64,000 bases of DNA from Trueperaceae bacterium (GTDB lineage: Bacteria > Deinococcota > Deinococci > Deinococcales > Trueperaceae). Below, piece by piece: positions 47,774 through 57,887 of the stretch. Within the stretch, counting starts at the first letter, position 1. The number at the start of each line of letters is the position of its first letter. Where the stretch lies: NCBI GenBank assembly GCA_002707365.1, contig PAMQ01000003.1, positions 1 through 64,000 of the forward strand. Direction: 5' to 3'. Below the pieces are notes generated by a model, which was not told where the DNA came from, made no database searches, and worked only from the letters and a program-made list of their open reading frames with translations. The position numbers were made by a program, and so were the translations under genes.

Positions 47774-48862
47774 TTGCCTATTCAGTATAATAGTAATGTG
47801 CTTCGTCGCATGAACTTCTATCTCTTGCGCGAAGTCTTCGGACTTTTTTGTCTCGGGGTAGCCACTGTTTGCCTGCTCCTTTCGGTCGACTTCCTCGTGA
47901 TTTTCTCTCGGTTCTTGGTACAGCAGGACGTCAACTTGCATTCGGTAGCATTGCTCCTAAAGTTTAAGGTCCCTTGGTTTCTCCATCTCGCGCTACCGGT
48001 AGCCGTAGTCTTGTCCGTTCTGATAGCAACCGGCCGGTTGGCTAAGGACTCAGAGCTTAAAGCTGCTTATCTACTTGGGATCAGTCCAACCTACTTTCTT
48101 CTCGGCCTCTTTCTATTTGGGCTATTTGTTAGTGCCCTTGCACTGCTGAACAACGGTTGGTTAGAACCCAATGCCGAACGATCTTATCGCGCCTTAGTTG
48201 ATAGTTTTTTCTATAGCCAGCCGCCCCAGGAGACTCGTTTTAACGTTGCTTATGCGTTAAAAGACGATGGTATTTTCTATGCTTCCCGAGTACGGAGAAG
48301 CCAGTACGAACCCCAAAGTGCAAATCTTGACGGGATATTAGTCTTACTCAATGACGGACGGGCAATTAGTGCGAAACAGGGGATCTGGCGAAGTATAGAT
48401 CAGACATGGGAACTAAAGGAACCGCTAGTTTACTTATCTGGGAGGAAGATGGCCATAACTGATTCCATGGTTATTCCTTTTAGCCTAAATTCGGATCCAA
48501 GTACCACACTTGCCAAGAGCGAAACACTCACATTAGGGCAACTTAATCGGCAATTACGGGATATCAATAATGCGGGAGGTGTCACTAGAGACATCAGATT
48601 CCAGCTACACCGAAGATTAGCTGATGCGAGTAGTGCTGTTGTTTTTGTCGCAGTTTCCAGCGCACTTGGCTTGCACCTTAGACGACGCTTAGCTAGCCTA
48701 GCGTGGGCCATTATCCTTTTACTTGGCTTCTGGGCAATATGGACTTTGTCTGGCGACCTTCACAGTCGAGGGCTTGGGAGCTCAATCGTATTGGCATGGC
48801 TCACTCCTGGCATCGTCGCTTTGTTAGGAATACCGTTGGCTCTTTCGAGGTTGCGCACCTAA
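47774..48862 (+). CDS. LptF/LptG family permease (first of pair)
   Basis: Inner-membrane component of the lipopolysaccharide export ABC system (YjgP/YjgQ family). The 362 residues have three N-terminal helices, a large periplasmic domain (about 120-270, jellyroll-type) and three C-terminal helices. LKFKVPWFLHLALPVAVVL and LAKDSELKAAYLLGIS are family-typical. TTG start with AGGAGG at 47761-47766. It overlaps the next gene (TAATG), and the two form the usual heterodimer. The ATPase LptB is not in the window. Confidence 0.87.
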   Translation: MPIQYNSNVLRRMNFYLLREVFGLFCLGVATVCLLLSVDFLVIFSRFLVQQDVNLHSVALLLKFKVPWFLHLALPVAVVLSVLIATGRLAKDSELKAAYLLGISPTYFLLGLFLFGLFVSALALLNNGWLEPNAERSYRALVDSFFYSQPPQETRFNVAYALKDDGIFYASRVRRSQYEPQSANLDGILVLLNDGRAISAKQGIWRSIDQTWELKEPLVYLSGRKMAITDSMVIPFSLNSDPSTTLAKSETLTLGQLNRQLRDINNAGGVTRDIRFQLHRRLADASSAVVFVAVSSALGLHLRRRLASLAWAIILLLGFWAIWTLSGDLHSRGLGSSIVLAWLTPGIVALLGIPLALSRLRT

Positions 48863-49929
48863 TGCGCCTTAGTTTATACCTCATAAGAGAAATACTGCCT
48901 CTATACCTAGCTTGCCTGATGTTAGTAATAATCTTATTCCTGATTAGTTTTATAATCGGCCACCTACCGAACATACTTGGCCAAGGGATTACAACTGGTA
49001 TGGTTGCCAAATTCTTAATATATAAGTTGCCATCTACAGCTTCTTTCGGCATTTCGCTGGCCCTTCTCTTCGCGTCCCTAATCGGCCTAACCCGCCTGAC
49101 TCAGGACGGTGAGATTAAGGCTACTCTGTTGTTAGGGGTCGGCCCCGGGGTTATAGCAAGGCCCATCATTTTTGTTGGCTTAACTGTCAGTATTTTAAGC
49201 TTTGCCAACAACGAATTCGTTGTCCCTTGGAGCGAACATAAAGCGTCCAACCTTCGAAAAGAGATGTTGCTAAGGGGAGCTAAAGTTCCCCTTGTTGAGG
49301 GAAACTTCTTCGCCGATTCACTTGGTAGGCGTATTCATGTTGAATCGATCCTCCCGGATAAACAGTTAACCAAAATAACGGTGATTAAACCTGGGGGTTT
49401 GCAGGGTCCAACCGAAGTGATCCAGGCTAAAGAAGGTACTCTCAACTCGACGACCAGCGACTGGAGTTTGTCTGGAATAATATTGCGTCTTTACCGTAAA
49501 AATCATCTCGTCCTTAGAGTAACTGCTGACCACGGTGACCTACCTGTCCAAGGTCTTTTAACAACAGATAATCAAACTGCCAACCTCATACATTTACCAC
49601 TGAAAGAACTTCTGAAACGCCTTGCCGTAGGTACTAATCACGGTAATTCGGCAGAGTTAACAGCGCTACACAGAAAATTTTCCGAACCACTAGCTGCATT
49701 GGTCTTTGCTCTGTTGTCTCTGGCAGTAGTCTTGTCCTCGTTCAAATGGACAATACCCTTAGGAATAACTCCAATTCTCGTGCTTACGTTCGGTTATTAC
49801 GCAACATCAAGTGCCGCAAGGATACTAGGAGAGCAAGGGTTGGCCTCGTCCTGGCTAGCAGGTTGGGCACCCTTATTTATATACGCTATCTTGGGGTTAG
49901 GATTTTTCCTTGTGAGTTGGCGGCGTTAA
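48862..49929 (+). CDS. LptF/LptG family permease (second of pair)
   Basis: 355 residues from ATG 48862-48864, translationally coupled to the first permease. Same layout: N-terminal helices (CLMLVIILFLISFIIGHLP), conserved LTRLTQDGEIKATLLLGVGPG, periplasmic domain (about 130-265), three C-terminal helices. Together with the preceding gene and the LptD-like gene downstream it forms an envelope lipid-export module. Earlier ATG/frame openings at 48703 run through the upstream gene and are not used. Confidence 0.87.
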   Translation: MRLSLYLIREILPLYLACLMLVIILFLISFIIGHLPNILGQGITTGMVAKFLIYKLPSTASFGISLALLFASLIGLTRLTQDGEIKATLLLGVGPGVIARPIIFVGLTVSILSFANNEFVVPWSEHKASNLRKEMLLRGAKVPLVEGNFFADSLGRRIHVESILPDKQLTKITVIKPGGLQGPTEVIQAKEGTLNSTTSDWSLSGIILRLYRKNHLVLRVTADHGDLPVQGLLTTDNQTANLIHLPLKELLKRLAVGTNHGNSAELTALHRKFSEPLAALVFALLSLAVVLSSFKWTIPLGITPILVLTFGYYATSSAARILGEQGLASSWLAGWAPLFIYAILGLGFFLVSWRR

Positions 49930-50013
49930 TGTACCCCCTAATCTATTCTCAACCTACCTTTTACGTTCAGACGCAACTAAAGGTGTGGGCAAATCAAGGC
50001 TTTAGTGTGGAGT

Positions 50014-50019
50014 TAGAAT
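50014..50019 (+). promoter_or_regulatory. -10 box before the LptD-like gene
   Basis: TAGAAT, 5 bases before the GTG at 50025. It suggests an internal, leaderless start inside the operon. Confidence 0.45.
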
Positions 50020-50024
50020 CTTAA

Positions 50025-52955
50025 GTGCACTTTCTTCACAGAACAACGTTCATTTTTTTAGTAACTCTAGTAAGCTGGGCTTTTGGATTGCGAATCGAAC
50101 TGAGTAGTGCAGATCGCTTAGAGCTCCGTAACGTCGATCTACCTGACGGCTCCGAAGTAACTTTGTATGTCATTCACGGTAATCCGGCTGTCATTAGTTT
50201 TGGTAATCAGAAGATTATCGGAGAGACAGTCGAATTTGATCTGACAAATCAAATCCTGCGAATCATTGGTGATGGAACCTACTACTCAGGTACAGAAACA
50301 GTGCAAGGTAATGATCTTGAATTAGTTATTGATGACGAGCTTTTTTCAATTGCTGACGTAGTGATTGTAACCTCAGCAATTGATGTCTATGGTGACAGCG
50401 CAAGCAAAGTTCCTGGACAAATTAGCATTATAGCGGGCCGCTTTAGCCCTTGTAGTCGTTGCTCTCAAATAGTCGAAGACTACGGCTTCAAAGCTGACCG
50501 TCTCGAATTATTTCCAGGTGACCGGCTCGTTGCTTACGAGGTCACAGTTTTAATTCGTGGGGAACCGTTCTTTGATTTACCCTTAATGGTCCTCCCTCTG
50601 GCCGGTGCTGAATTTAGTCCACAGTTTGATCTAATAGCTGGTAGTTCTACTGAAAAAGCTCGAGTCACTGTTCAATGGCCTTACGTGTCTAGTTCCAATG
50701 CCTTCGGTAAATTTTCAATCAATTATTTCGCGGATGTTAATCCGACTAATTCTAATTTCCTCGCAAGAATGCTCCTGGGAGGGGAAATTACCCAGTCTTA
50801 TCTGGGGGGAAGCCTACGTCATCGTTTCTTCACAGAAAAAGGTCACGGTGAAGCCGAGTTGGAATACACTCCCAGCTTCATAGTTCCGGAAATAGTGGGG
50901 GGAAAGACAGCGGATTTTTTCAAAACGAGATTTTTTTACTCGCTAGATCCCGAACCGCAAAATACTGGACCTACCGATTTTCTCTTAGAACGCAATGATG
51001 CTACTCGAAACAGAATAGTCCAATACCTTCTGAGAGCTTCTGGATCACACGATCTTTTAGAAGCGACCTTTAAAACACAGGGTTTCTTGGACCTTAGCCC
51101 TAAAGACTCCATTGAAGGGCCTAATTATGACGATTTGGCTATCCCTAGAAAAACTATAGCGGAGTTTGGCATCTCATCTTCCCAGATCGCTGCCTTACGT
51201 TTAGGAAGCTTAAGCCTAGAGGACCTCCATCTTGCGATTGGAATCTTCGAAGACTCCCCACATCCAACTAACCGAGATGTGGCCTCTAGTGATCATGTCA
51301 CAGCTGCTAGAATCCTTGAAGGGCATACTCTAACACTAGACGCATTATCGCCTTGGAAGGGAATGGAATTAGCTGGAACAACTAAATTCGCTGGAAGATA
51401 TTACGATTCAGGCGAGCGCCTAATCGATTGGGATACCAACGTTAAAGGCTCTCAAGCCTTCGGGCAAATTGGCCTCTTTTCAGTGTCCTTCTATAGAGAT
51501 ATCAACGAAGGCCAAACTCCATTTTTATTTGACCAAAATTATCCTAAAACGGAAACTTCCGTGTATTTCAACCTCGATTTAGTACCTTTGAACTGGCTCG
51601 CAGTTACAATCAATGGGGGTTATGGTTTCCAAAATAGTCGGTCTCCTCGTACGGTAGGCTTCCAACCCATGATCACCACACTAAACTTTTTACAAAACTC
51701 TTCCTGGATTACAGGTAGTTTAAGCCATCAAACAGACCTCAAGGGCGATCCTGGGACTTTGCTTGTCCAGGGGGCGGTTAACACTTTTAATAATGGTTTA
51801 AAAACGAATCTAGTTGTCACCCATATCCAGGATCTGAAAGGGGAATTTCACCCTAACGAGAACACCCAGTTTAGCGACACAGAAACGCAACTAAATGCCG
51901 AATTCGGATTTGGCGATTGGTTCGTTGTTGGGGCGACTGGAGGCTACGCTTACTCCCCTCCTCATATCGACAATTCAAACGACAGTTTGGAATTCTGGAA
52001 CGATTTAGAGTTACATTTAGAAGTTGGAACAGTAAACGAAAAGGACCAAATCCCGGGATTGGGTTTAACCTACGCTCGAGATTTGAACACCGGGAGCTTT
52101 TCCAGTTTTGACTACGAATTCTCTGTAAGTCTCGGACCGATCAGCCTAAGAGCGTCCGAACAATTTGGCCGTCAAGGGAATACACTACCTATAGGTTCAT
52201 ATAACCTCGGTTGGCGCGATATAACCTCTTTAAGCGCGTCAGGATTTCATCTCCTTCAACCTTCTTGGCTTGGGCTAGCAAGAGAGGAAGGAAACACTGA
52301 AACTTGGGAAATAGAATTGCTCGATACCCCTAGAAACGGACACCCCAGTTGGCAGGTTAGTTTCCGCACTCAAAGCGCTATTCTAGAAACCGCTACCGAC
52401 TCCAGAATGAACGGTACCCGAGGGCTACAAAATTCTGAGATTCAAACCAATTTGCGCGTATCTAACGAATATATTGGCCCATTCCAGTTCGGGGTAACTG
52501 CCTTTGCTGAGCTAATGTTAAAGGATCACTCTCGGCGGCACATATTTCTACGGAGCGCCAATATAAATCTTCATTCACAGCTGCTAAACCTCGTGGGGCT
52601 TCAGGGAAAACTAGGTTTCCTTGGGGAATTTGATCAGGTGAACGCGATTTACACTCGTTCTCGGTTGACCATTTCAGATTTTGCGGTTACCGTTAATCCC
52701 ATCAAGGGGCTCTATTTTGGGACCATGATTGACGACGTTTGGGATTTTTCTGGAACAACTCACGGACAGTATCCTTGGAATTTTCAGCCTAAACTTTTCG
52801 TAGCACTAGATCGTTGTTGCTGGGGTTTCTATGCTCATTGGGATAGCCAGTCTGGACAAATTAAGTTAGCTATAGGTGGTCCGGGTAACGGAAAGGTATT
52901 TATGCAGGAATTTGACACCCCATTATTCTTGCAAACTCGACAGGGGCGGCTATAA
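50025..52955 (+). CDS. LptD/OstA-like outer-membrane lipopolysaccharide assembly protein
   Basis: 976 residues. An N-terminal signal peptide (about 1-24, TTFIFLVTLVSWAFG) precedes an OstA-type beta-jellyroll region (about 30-130: SSADRLELRNVDLPDGS; TGETVEFDLTNQILRIIGD-like). The rest is rich in alternating amphipathic strands, consistent with a large beta-barrel. Homology is remote; LptD/OstA is the best guess on context (after LptF/LptG) and the jellyroll. GTG start, leaderless box. The cysteine pair CSRCSQ at about 145 could form a disulphide. Confidence 0.7.
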   Translation: MHFLHRTTFIFLVTLVSWAFGLRIELSSADRLELRNVDLPDGSEVTLYVIHGNPAVISFGNQKIIGETVEFDLTNQILRIIGDGTYYSGTETVQGNDLELVIDDELFSIADVVIVTSAIDVYGDSASKVPGQISIIAGRFSPCSRCSQIVEDYGFKADRLELFPGDRLVAYEVTVLIRGEPFFDLPLMVLPLAGAEFSPQFDLIAGSSTEKARVTVQWPYVSSSNAFGKFSINYFADVNPTNSNFLARMLLGGEITQSYLGGSLRHRFFTEKGHGEAELEYTPSFIVPEIVGGKTADFFKTRFFYSLDPEPQNTGPTDFLLERNDATRNRIVQYLLRASGSHDLLEATFKTQGFLDLSPKDSIEGPNYDDLAIPRKTIAEFGISSSQIAALRLGSLSLEDLHLAIGIFEDSPHPTNRDVASSDHVTAARILEGHTLTLDALSPWKGMELAGTTKFAGRYYDSGERLIDWDTNVKGSQAFGQIGLFSVSFYRDINEGQTPFLFDQNYPKTETSVYFNLDLVPLNWLAVTINGGYGFQNSRSPRTVGFQPMITTLNFLQNSSWITGSLSHQTDLKGDPGTLLVQGAVNTFNNGLKTNLVVTHIQDLKGEFHPNENTQFSDTETQLNAEFGFGDWFVVGATGGYAYSPPHIDNSNDSLEFWNDLELHLEVGTVNEKDQIPGLGLTYARDLNTGSFSSFDYEFSVSLGPISLRASEQFGRQGNTLPIGSYNLGWRDITSLSASGFHLLQPSWLGLAREEGNTETWEIELLDTPRNGHPSWQVSFRTQSAILETATDSRMNGTRGLQNSEIQTNLRVSNEYIGPFQFGVTAFAELMLKDHSRRHIFLRSANINLHSQLLNLVGLQGKLGFLGEFDQVNAIYTRSRLTISDFAVTVNPIKGLYFGTMIDDVWDFSGTTHGQYPWNFQPKLFVALDRCCWGFYAHWDSQSGQIKLAIGGPGNGKVFMQEFDTPLFLQTRQGRL

Positions 52956-53006
52956 GCGATGCTAAATAGGCGACATTTTTTCTCCGGACCGAAGCGTCTC
53001 TACAAA

Positions 53007-54143
53007 ATGTCGAGCCGTGTATTTTATGTGGTGCTGACAGTATTTCTATTATTACTAGTCGGCTGCACCGGGTCCATCGGTAATTACCCGCCTCGTTTAT
53101 TGATTGTTGGCCTGATAGAGAACTCCACCCCGCAATTGGCCCTGATTGAGGATACATTTCTGACCTCTAATGCCATACCTAACAGAATTCGTTTCATCGA
53201 AAACTCGCGCAGGACAATCGCCGAACCAGCGATAAGTTTTGATGTGGTCGAGCGCAACGGTGATCGCAGTGAATTATTGGTTCTAAGCCGCAGTAGCGAT
53301 GACCCATACCAGTCTTACTTTGACTTTTTTAATTTGTCAGGGATAGATCCCTCTTCACCAAGTGCTTTCACTGCAACTCGCACTCGCATAGACCTTTCGG
53401 CGCTAGTTGGCGTGGCAGGTTTTTGCCCAACTGAAGCAGGAATATCTCGGGATGGTCAATCCGCAATAGTTTTCAGTGACAGAACTTTTTGTAGCGGAGA
53501 CGACTTTCGGGCTATATATTTCCTCGACCTTGAAACAGAAACGGTTGTCGATACGATTGATAGCGAGCCCATTTTTGGGGCTGGGATCTACATTGACCAA
53601 GATCTAGGGAAGGCCTACTTTCTTCTCGATGAAATTTCTACGTCGCTATATTGTGTAGACCTAGACGGTAAGAACCGCGCCTTAATTTCAGACGGATTGG
53701 GACTGAGCGACCCAATCGATCTAGGTCAGGCGGGCCAAACCTTTGTTGTCCTTCAAGATGATTCATTTCAAACTATAGATTTTAGTACGTCGCCGCCTAC
53801 TCTAAACTCACCCGTGGTAACACCGTCCAACTCATCATTATTAATTGAAAGCCCCAGAAACCTTGTCCCTGAGATCTTGTTTCTAACAGGTAGTAACCTT
53901 TTGGCTTATCATGACGAGAGCACTGCGTCAGGAGAGACTTTCGCCAGTACAGCTTTGAACGGGATAATAGAGCCTGAGTTAGGTTTCGCTTATTTGATTC
54001 TGGAGACCGGCCTGCAAATCTTCGACCTGATTTCTTTCGACTCAAGTTTAAACTCAATTATAAAAAATTATTCTATCCACGAACTCACAATCCCAGGACC
54101 TATTTCATGGACCAAAGGTTTGTTACTAGGTGCCATGCGTTAA
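53007..54143 (+). CDS. Lipoprotein with a beta-propeller-like region, unknown function
   Basis: Start at ATG 53007 gives 378 residues that open MSSRVFYVVLTVFLLLLVGC, a good lipoprotein signal; an ATG at 52959 would add 16 basic residues. Repeated strands such as ISRDGQSAIVFSDRTF, FLDLETETVVDT and LYCVDLDGKNRALISDG suggest a beta-propeller. It follows the LptD-like gene directly and could be an accessory to outer-membrane assembly. Name cannot be given. Confidence 0.65.
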   Translation: MSSRVFYVVLTVFLLLLVGCTGSIGNYPPRLLIVGLIENSTPQLALIEDTFLTSNAIPNRIRFIENSRRTIAEPAISFDVVERNGDRSELLVLSRSSDDPYQSYFDFFNLSGIDPSSPSAFTATRTRIDLSALVGVAGFCPTEAGISRDGQSAIVFSDRTFCSGDDFRAIYFLDLETETVVDTIDSEPIFGAGIYIDQDLGKAYFLLDEISTSLYCVDLDGKNRALISDGLGLSDPIDLGQAGQTFVVLQDDSFQTIDFSTSPPTLNSPVVTPSNSSLLIESPRNLVPEILFLTGSNLLAYHDESTASGETFASTALNGIIEPELGFAYLILETGLQIFDLISFDSSLNSIIKNYSIHELTIPGPISWTKGLLLGAMR

Positions 54144-54208
54144 ACCTTTACTTCTCTCGAAAGCATCACGAGTGCATTTTTCGCTAAACCCAAACCAGCT
54201 AACCGGCC

Positions 54209-55198
54209 TCAGGCCATTTCAAAAGTTTTAATACCTTCAACAATTTTTTCAACAACCCTACGCTCGATACTATCTTGAGCATTCTTAAGTGCATTATAGA
54301 CAGCTCGACTGTTTGATCTCCCATGGCCGATAAACGCGTATCCTTTGACTCCCAAAAGCGGTTGGGCGCCATACTCTGAAGGATCTAAACGTTGAGCTAC
54401 TTTCCGCAGAGCTGGCCTCACAAACAAACCACCGATTCTAGCCCAAACAGTCGATCTAACAGCTTGGCGAAGCCATCCAAATATGGCCCGAGCTTCCCCT
54501 TCAGCAAGTTTAAGTACAATATTACCTGTGAACCCATCGGTCACAATGACATCAGCTGCGCCAGAAAACAGATCTCGTCCTTCTACATTCCCGACGAACC
54601 TTAATCCAGTGGTCTTGCTCAATATTTCATGAGCGCTACGTGTAAGTTCGTTCCCCTTGTGAGGCTCCTCACCAATGGAAAGAAGTCCAACTCTAGGACT
54701 CCGGACATCCAAAACCTCACGTACGTATATGGCGCCCATGATGCCAAATTGTTGAAGGTACTGTGGTCGACAATCAGCATTAGCCCCAATATCTAGCAAT
54801 CCAACCATCCTTTTGTCCAAACGAATAGTGGTGAAAATAGCTGGCCTCGCCACCCCGGTAATCCTGCCAAGACTCAACAATGCGGCCGTCATAGTCGCTC
54901 CTGAATGACCCATCGAAATGCATCCACTTGCGTCTCCGTTAGCGACTAGTTGCATTGCAACTGAAACACTTGAATCCCGTCGCTTCCGAACATCAACTGC
55001 GTGATCATCCATATTTATTACATCACTAGCATGGACAATAGGCAAGCTTAGGCCTTTCCTCCCCAACTCTTTCTGTATAATTTCTTGGTTACCTACAAGA
55101 ACGATTGGTATGCCATCAGCAGCTGCGATTCCAGCTCCTATCACAGCTGTTTCAGGCATTAATTCACCACCCATGGCATCCAACGCGATTGGTTTCAT
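54209..55198 (-). CDS. plsX: Phosphate acyltransferase PlsX
   Basis: Makes acyl-phosphate from acyl-ACP for phospholipid synthesis. The 329 residues start KPIALDAMGGE, the family hallmark, and include SMGHSGATMTAALLSLGRI, LLDIGANADC (substrate site) and VIVTDGFTGNIVLKLAEG. Length normal. ATG with a TATACT box 8 bases upstream (leaderless). It diverges from the RluD gene; the promoters are back to back in the 54 bases between them. Confidence 0.95.
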   Translation of the reverse strand: MKPIALDAMGGELMPETAVIGAGIAAADGIPIVLVGNQEIIQKELGRKGLSLPIVHASDVINMDDHAVDVRKRRDSSVSVAMQLVANGDASGCISMGHSGATMTAALLSLGRITGVARPAIFTTIRLDKRMVGLLDIGANADCRPQYLQQFGIMGAIYVREVLDVRSPRVGLLSIGEEPHKGNELTRSAHEILSKTTGLRFVGNVEGRDLFSGAADVIVTDGFTGNIVLKLAEGEARAIFGWLRQAVRSTVWARIGGLFVRPALRKVAQRLDPSEYGAQPLLGVKGYAFIGHGRSNSRAVYNALKNAQDSIERRVVEKIVEGIKTFEMA

Positions 55199-55206
55199 AA
55201 GTTACC

Positions 55207-55212
55207 AGTATA
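55207..55212 (-). promoter_or_regulatory. -10 box of plsX
   Basis: TATACT on the minus strand, 8 bases before the plsX ATG. Confidence 0.5.
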
Positions 55213-55240
55213 GATTGCAACCCTGTTCCTTTAGCCGGGC

Positions 55241-55246
55241 TAGACT
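55241..55246 (+). promoter_or_regulatory. -10 box of the RluD-type gene
   Basis: TAGACT, 6 bases before the GTG at 55253; the leaderless arrangement. Confidence 0.5.
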
Positions 55247-55252
55247 AAGACA

Positions 55253-56224
55253 GTGGATGTTAGAACTTTCAAAGCTCCGGAAGGTGAACGCCTTGACGTC
55301 GCAATGGCGCAAGCTCTTGAATTATCGCGAACCCATGCTAAGGACCTCGTAGATGACGGTTTTGTCACCATCGACGGGCAACCAGTCGGGAAACCAGCTA
55401 CGAAATTACGCGGCCAAGAGACGGTATCGGTTATTTTGCCCCCGACCAAGCCAATGCGGGTAGTACCGGAATCGATTCCACTAGAAATCCTTTACCAGGA
55501 TGATTCTTTAATAGCTGTTAATAAGCCTGCAGGCATCATTGCTCACCCGACGGCTACCGTTAGAACTGGCACCGTGGTTAACGCGCTTCTTGGCCGATTT
55601 GACCTGTCTAAAGAACGACTGTTTGACCCAACTGAAAGTGACTATAGGCCTGGTATCGTTCATCGGCTTGATCGGCATACGTCGGGAGTCATGGTTGTAG
55701 CAAAAACTAACAGCGCCCACAAACACCTTTCAGCTTCCTTTAGGAAACGACTAACAGAAAAGGAATACATAGCCGTCACCGTTGGGACCTTCGAGAATGA
55801 CATAGATATCGATGCCCCAATCGGACGGCATCCGATACGCCGTCAAACCATGACAGTGGGTGGTTCTAACCCCAAATCAGCTTCTACAGCTTTTCGTATC
55901 GTCGCCAAGACACAGAACTTTACCTTGATACGGGCTAAACCTCACTCCGGCCGAACACATCAAATAAGGGTCCATCTTCAACATCTTGGTACCCCTATAC
56001 TCGGAGATGATGTATACGGAAAATCATCTACAGTCATTATTCGACAGGCCCTTCACGCGCATAAATTGTCATTGCCTCATCCAAAAGATAATTTAGCGAT
56101 AACTTTCGTAGCAGAACCTCCCTCGGATATTATTCAAGCGTGGATTAAGCTCGGGGGTAATTGGCCTCCTAAACTCCTCGGTGAGGTTTCTGGCTTAACT
56201 TCAGAAGACATTCAGCCAGAGTAA
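55253..56224 (+). CDS. Pseudouridine synthase, RluA/RluD family
   Basis: 323 residues. N-terminal S4 domain (ALELSRTHAKDLVDDGFVTI, about 16-35) and catalytic domain with the aspartate in GIVHRLDRHTSGVMVVAK. HSGRTHQIRVHLQHLGTPILGD is the RluA/RluD-typical distal motif. Modifies uridines in 23S rRNA (RluD: helix 69) or tRNA; target unresolved. GTG start, leaderless box. A second pseudouridine synthase besides the RsuA-type at 13523. Confidence 0.92.
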   Translation: MDVRTFKAPEGERLDVAMAQALELSRTHAKDLVDDGFVTIDGQPVGKPATKLRGQETVSVILPPTKPMRVVPESIPLEILYQDDSLIAVNKPAGIIAHPTATVRTGTVVNALLGRFDLSKERLFDPTESDYRPGIVHRLDRHTSGVMVVAKTNSAHKHLSASFRKRLTEKEYIAVTVGTFENDIDIDAPIGRHPIRRQTMTVGGSNPKSASTAFRIVAKTQNFTLIRAKPHSGRTHQIRVHLQHLGTPILGDDVYGKSSTVIIRQALHAHKLSLPHPKDNLAITFVAEPPSDIIQAWIKLGGNWPPKLLGEVSGLTSEDIQPE

Positions 56225-56326
56225 TAAGCCGCAGTGTTAATAGATAGCCTTTACGTCGCCTGTTTAATCGTGTAACTTAGTCGTTGATTAGGGCAGCACT
56301 AAGATTCGGGGAAAGGAGCAATCCTG

Positions 56327-57832
56327 ATGAAAAAACCGTTGTCTTTCATTACAGCCGCAACTGTCGTCTTCAGCATGGCCTTTTCCCAAGTAGCGCACCA
56401 ACCGAGCCAAGGTGGTGAGGTTTCTGTGGCAATCACAGCTGATCCTCCAGGTTGGGACCCCAGTATTTCAACCTCGCAGGAAATTCCGCGAGTCATGTAT
56501 CACAATGTCCTAGAGGGATTGGTTCGCTTTAACCGCGCCGGAGATATCTTACCTGCATTGGCTACGAACTGGACAATAAGCAACTCTGGTCTTACTTGGA
56601 CCTTCGAAATCCGCCGTGACGTCAAATTCCACGACGGCTCCGATTTCACTTTGGCCGACATAGTTGCGAAATTCAATCGGGCTCGGGACCCCAATTCCGG
56701 CCACACAAACCATCACTACTACTCAGCTATTGAGGCTGTTACAAGCGATGATTCTGCATTCACAGTGAGCTTCCAGTTATCCCAACCTAGTTCGAGTCTT
56801 CTATACAATTTAGCGCGCCCAGACTCAGTGATCTCCCCCGCCAGCAAAGTAGATACTCAAAGAAGCGCCCCAATAGGCACCGGGCCATTTAAATTCATAA
56901 GGTACGTTGAGGGTAGCGAAGTTAGATTAGAACGTTTTGAAGACTACTACATTAGTGGATTTCCGTATCTGGATACAGTGACTTTTCGGATCATTGGAGA
57001 CCCTAATACTCGCTTAGCAGCTCTTCGTGCTGGTGATATAGACATGATCGGTGTAGCCCTGAGTCCCGAACAGTGCCTTCAAATCAAAAACGAACCCGAT
57101 TTACGTTGCACAGAAGGAACTGCCACGACTGAGATCACATTAGCAATGAATAATACCCGGGGGCCGTTGGCGGATAAGCGCGTTCGGCAAGCTATCACTC
57201 ATGCTATAGACAAAAACACGATTGTCAATGGAGCAATGTTCGGTCTAGGCACGGTGATCGGTACCCACATGAGCCCCGCAGAATCCTACTATCTCGATCT
57301 GTCGGATACTTATCCTTACGACCCGAACAGAGCACGCCAATTACTCGCAGAAGCTGGGTTCGAGGAGGGAGAATTATCTCTTTCACTAGAATTGCCAGAA
57401 CCTTACAACATCGAACGCCGAAGTGGTCAGGTCATTGCACAGCAACTTGCAGAGGTCGGTATCGATATTGCTCTGTCTGTAGTTGAGTGGGGCACCTGGG
57501 TTCAACGTATTTTTCTGGGTAGAGATTACGACATGACTATCATCGGTCATAGTGAGCCGAGGGACATAAACATATACGCAAATCCTGATTATTACTATGG
57601 TTACAATAATCCCGTTATAGGAGAACTCCTAAAGCTTGCTGAGGCTTCTGGAGATTACGCCTCCCAAGTGGAGGCCTATCAGACTATCGCGAGAATAATT
57701 GCCAGCGATGCAGTAAACGTTTGGATTTTCAGTCCCCCTTACTTAGTCGCCACAACGAACCACATTCATGGTTTCTGGGAAAGCCAACCCACACCTTCAA
57801 TAAATATGACTGAAGTCTACCGAACCCGGTAA
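56327..57832 (+). CDS. ABC transporter substrate-binding protein, family 5
   Basis: 501 residues. Signal peptide (about 1-25), then the family-5 (peptide/nickel/sugar) features: AITADPPGWDPSI, a 'YHNVLEGLVRFNRAG' motif, the typical WTFEIRRDVKFHDGSDFT, and VRQAITHAIDKNTIVNGA. Binds oligopeptides or similar solutes in the periplasm. ATG behind AAAGGAGCAATCCTG. Followed by two permease genes with the same orientation, so an operon. Confidence 0.92.
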   Translation: MKKPLSFITAATVVFSMAFSQVAHQPSQGGEVSVAITADPPGWDPSISTSQEIPRVMYHNVLEGLVRFNRAGDILPALATNWTISNSGLTWTFEIRRDVKFHDGSDFTLADIVAKFNRARDPNSGHTNHHYYSAIEAVTSDDSAFTVSFQLSQPSSSLLYNLARPDSVISPASKVDTQRSAPIGTGPFKFIRYVEGSEVRLERFEDYYISGFPYLDTVTFRIIGDPNTRLAALRAGDIDMIGVALSPEQCLQIKNEPDLRCTEGTATTEITLAMNNTRGPLADKRVRQAITHAIDKNTIVNGAMFGLGTVIGTHMSPAESYYLDLSDTYPYDPNRARQLLAEAGFEEGELSLSLELPEPYNIERRSGQVIAQQLAEVGIDIALSVVEWGTWVQRIFLGRDYDMTIIGHSEPRDINIYANPDYYYGYNNPVIGELLKLAEASGDYASQVEAYQTIARIIASDAVNVWIFSPPYLVATTNHIHGFWESQPTPSINMTEVYRTR

Positions 57833-57887
57833 GCTTTGCATTCTAGGGGGTGAACTTGTAGGGGTTAATGTCTCCTTCTCTTTCCCA

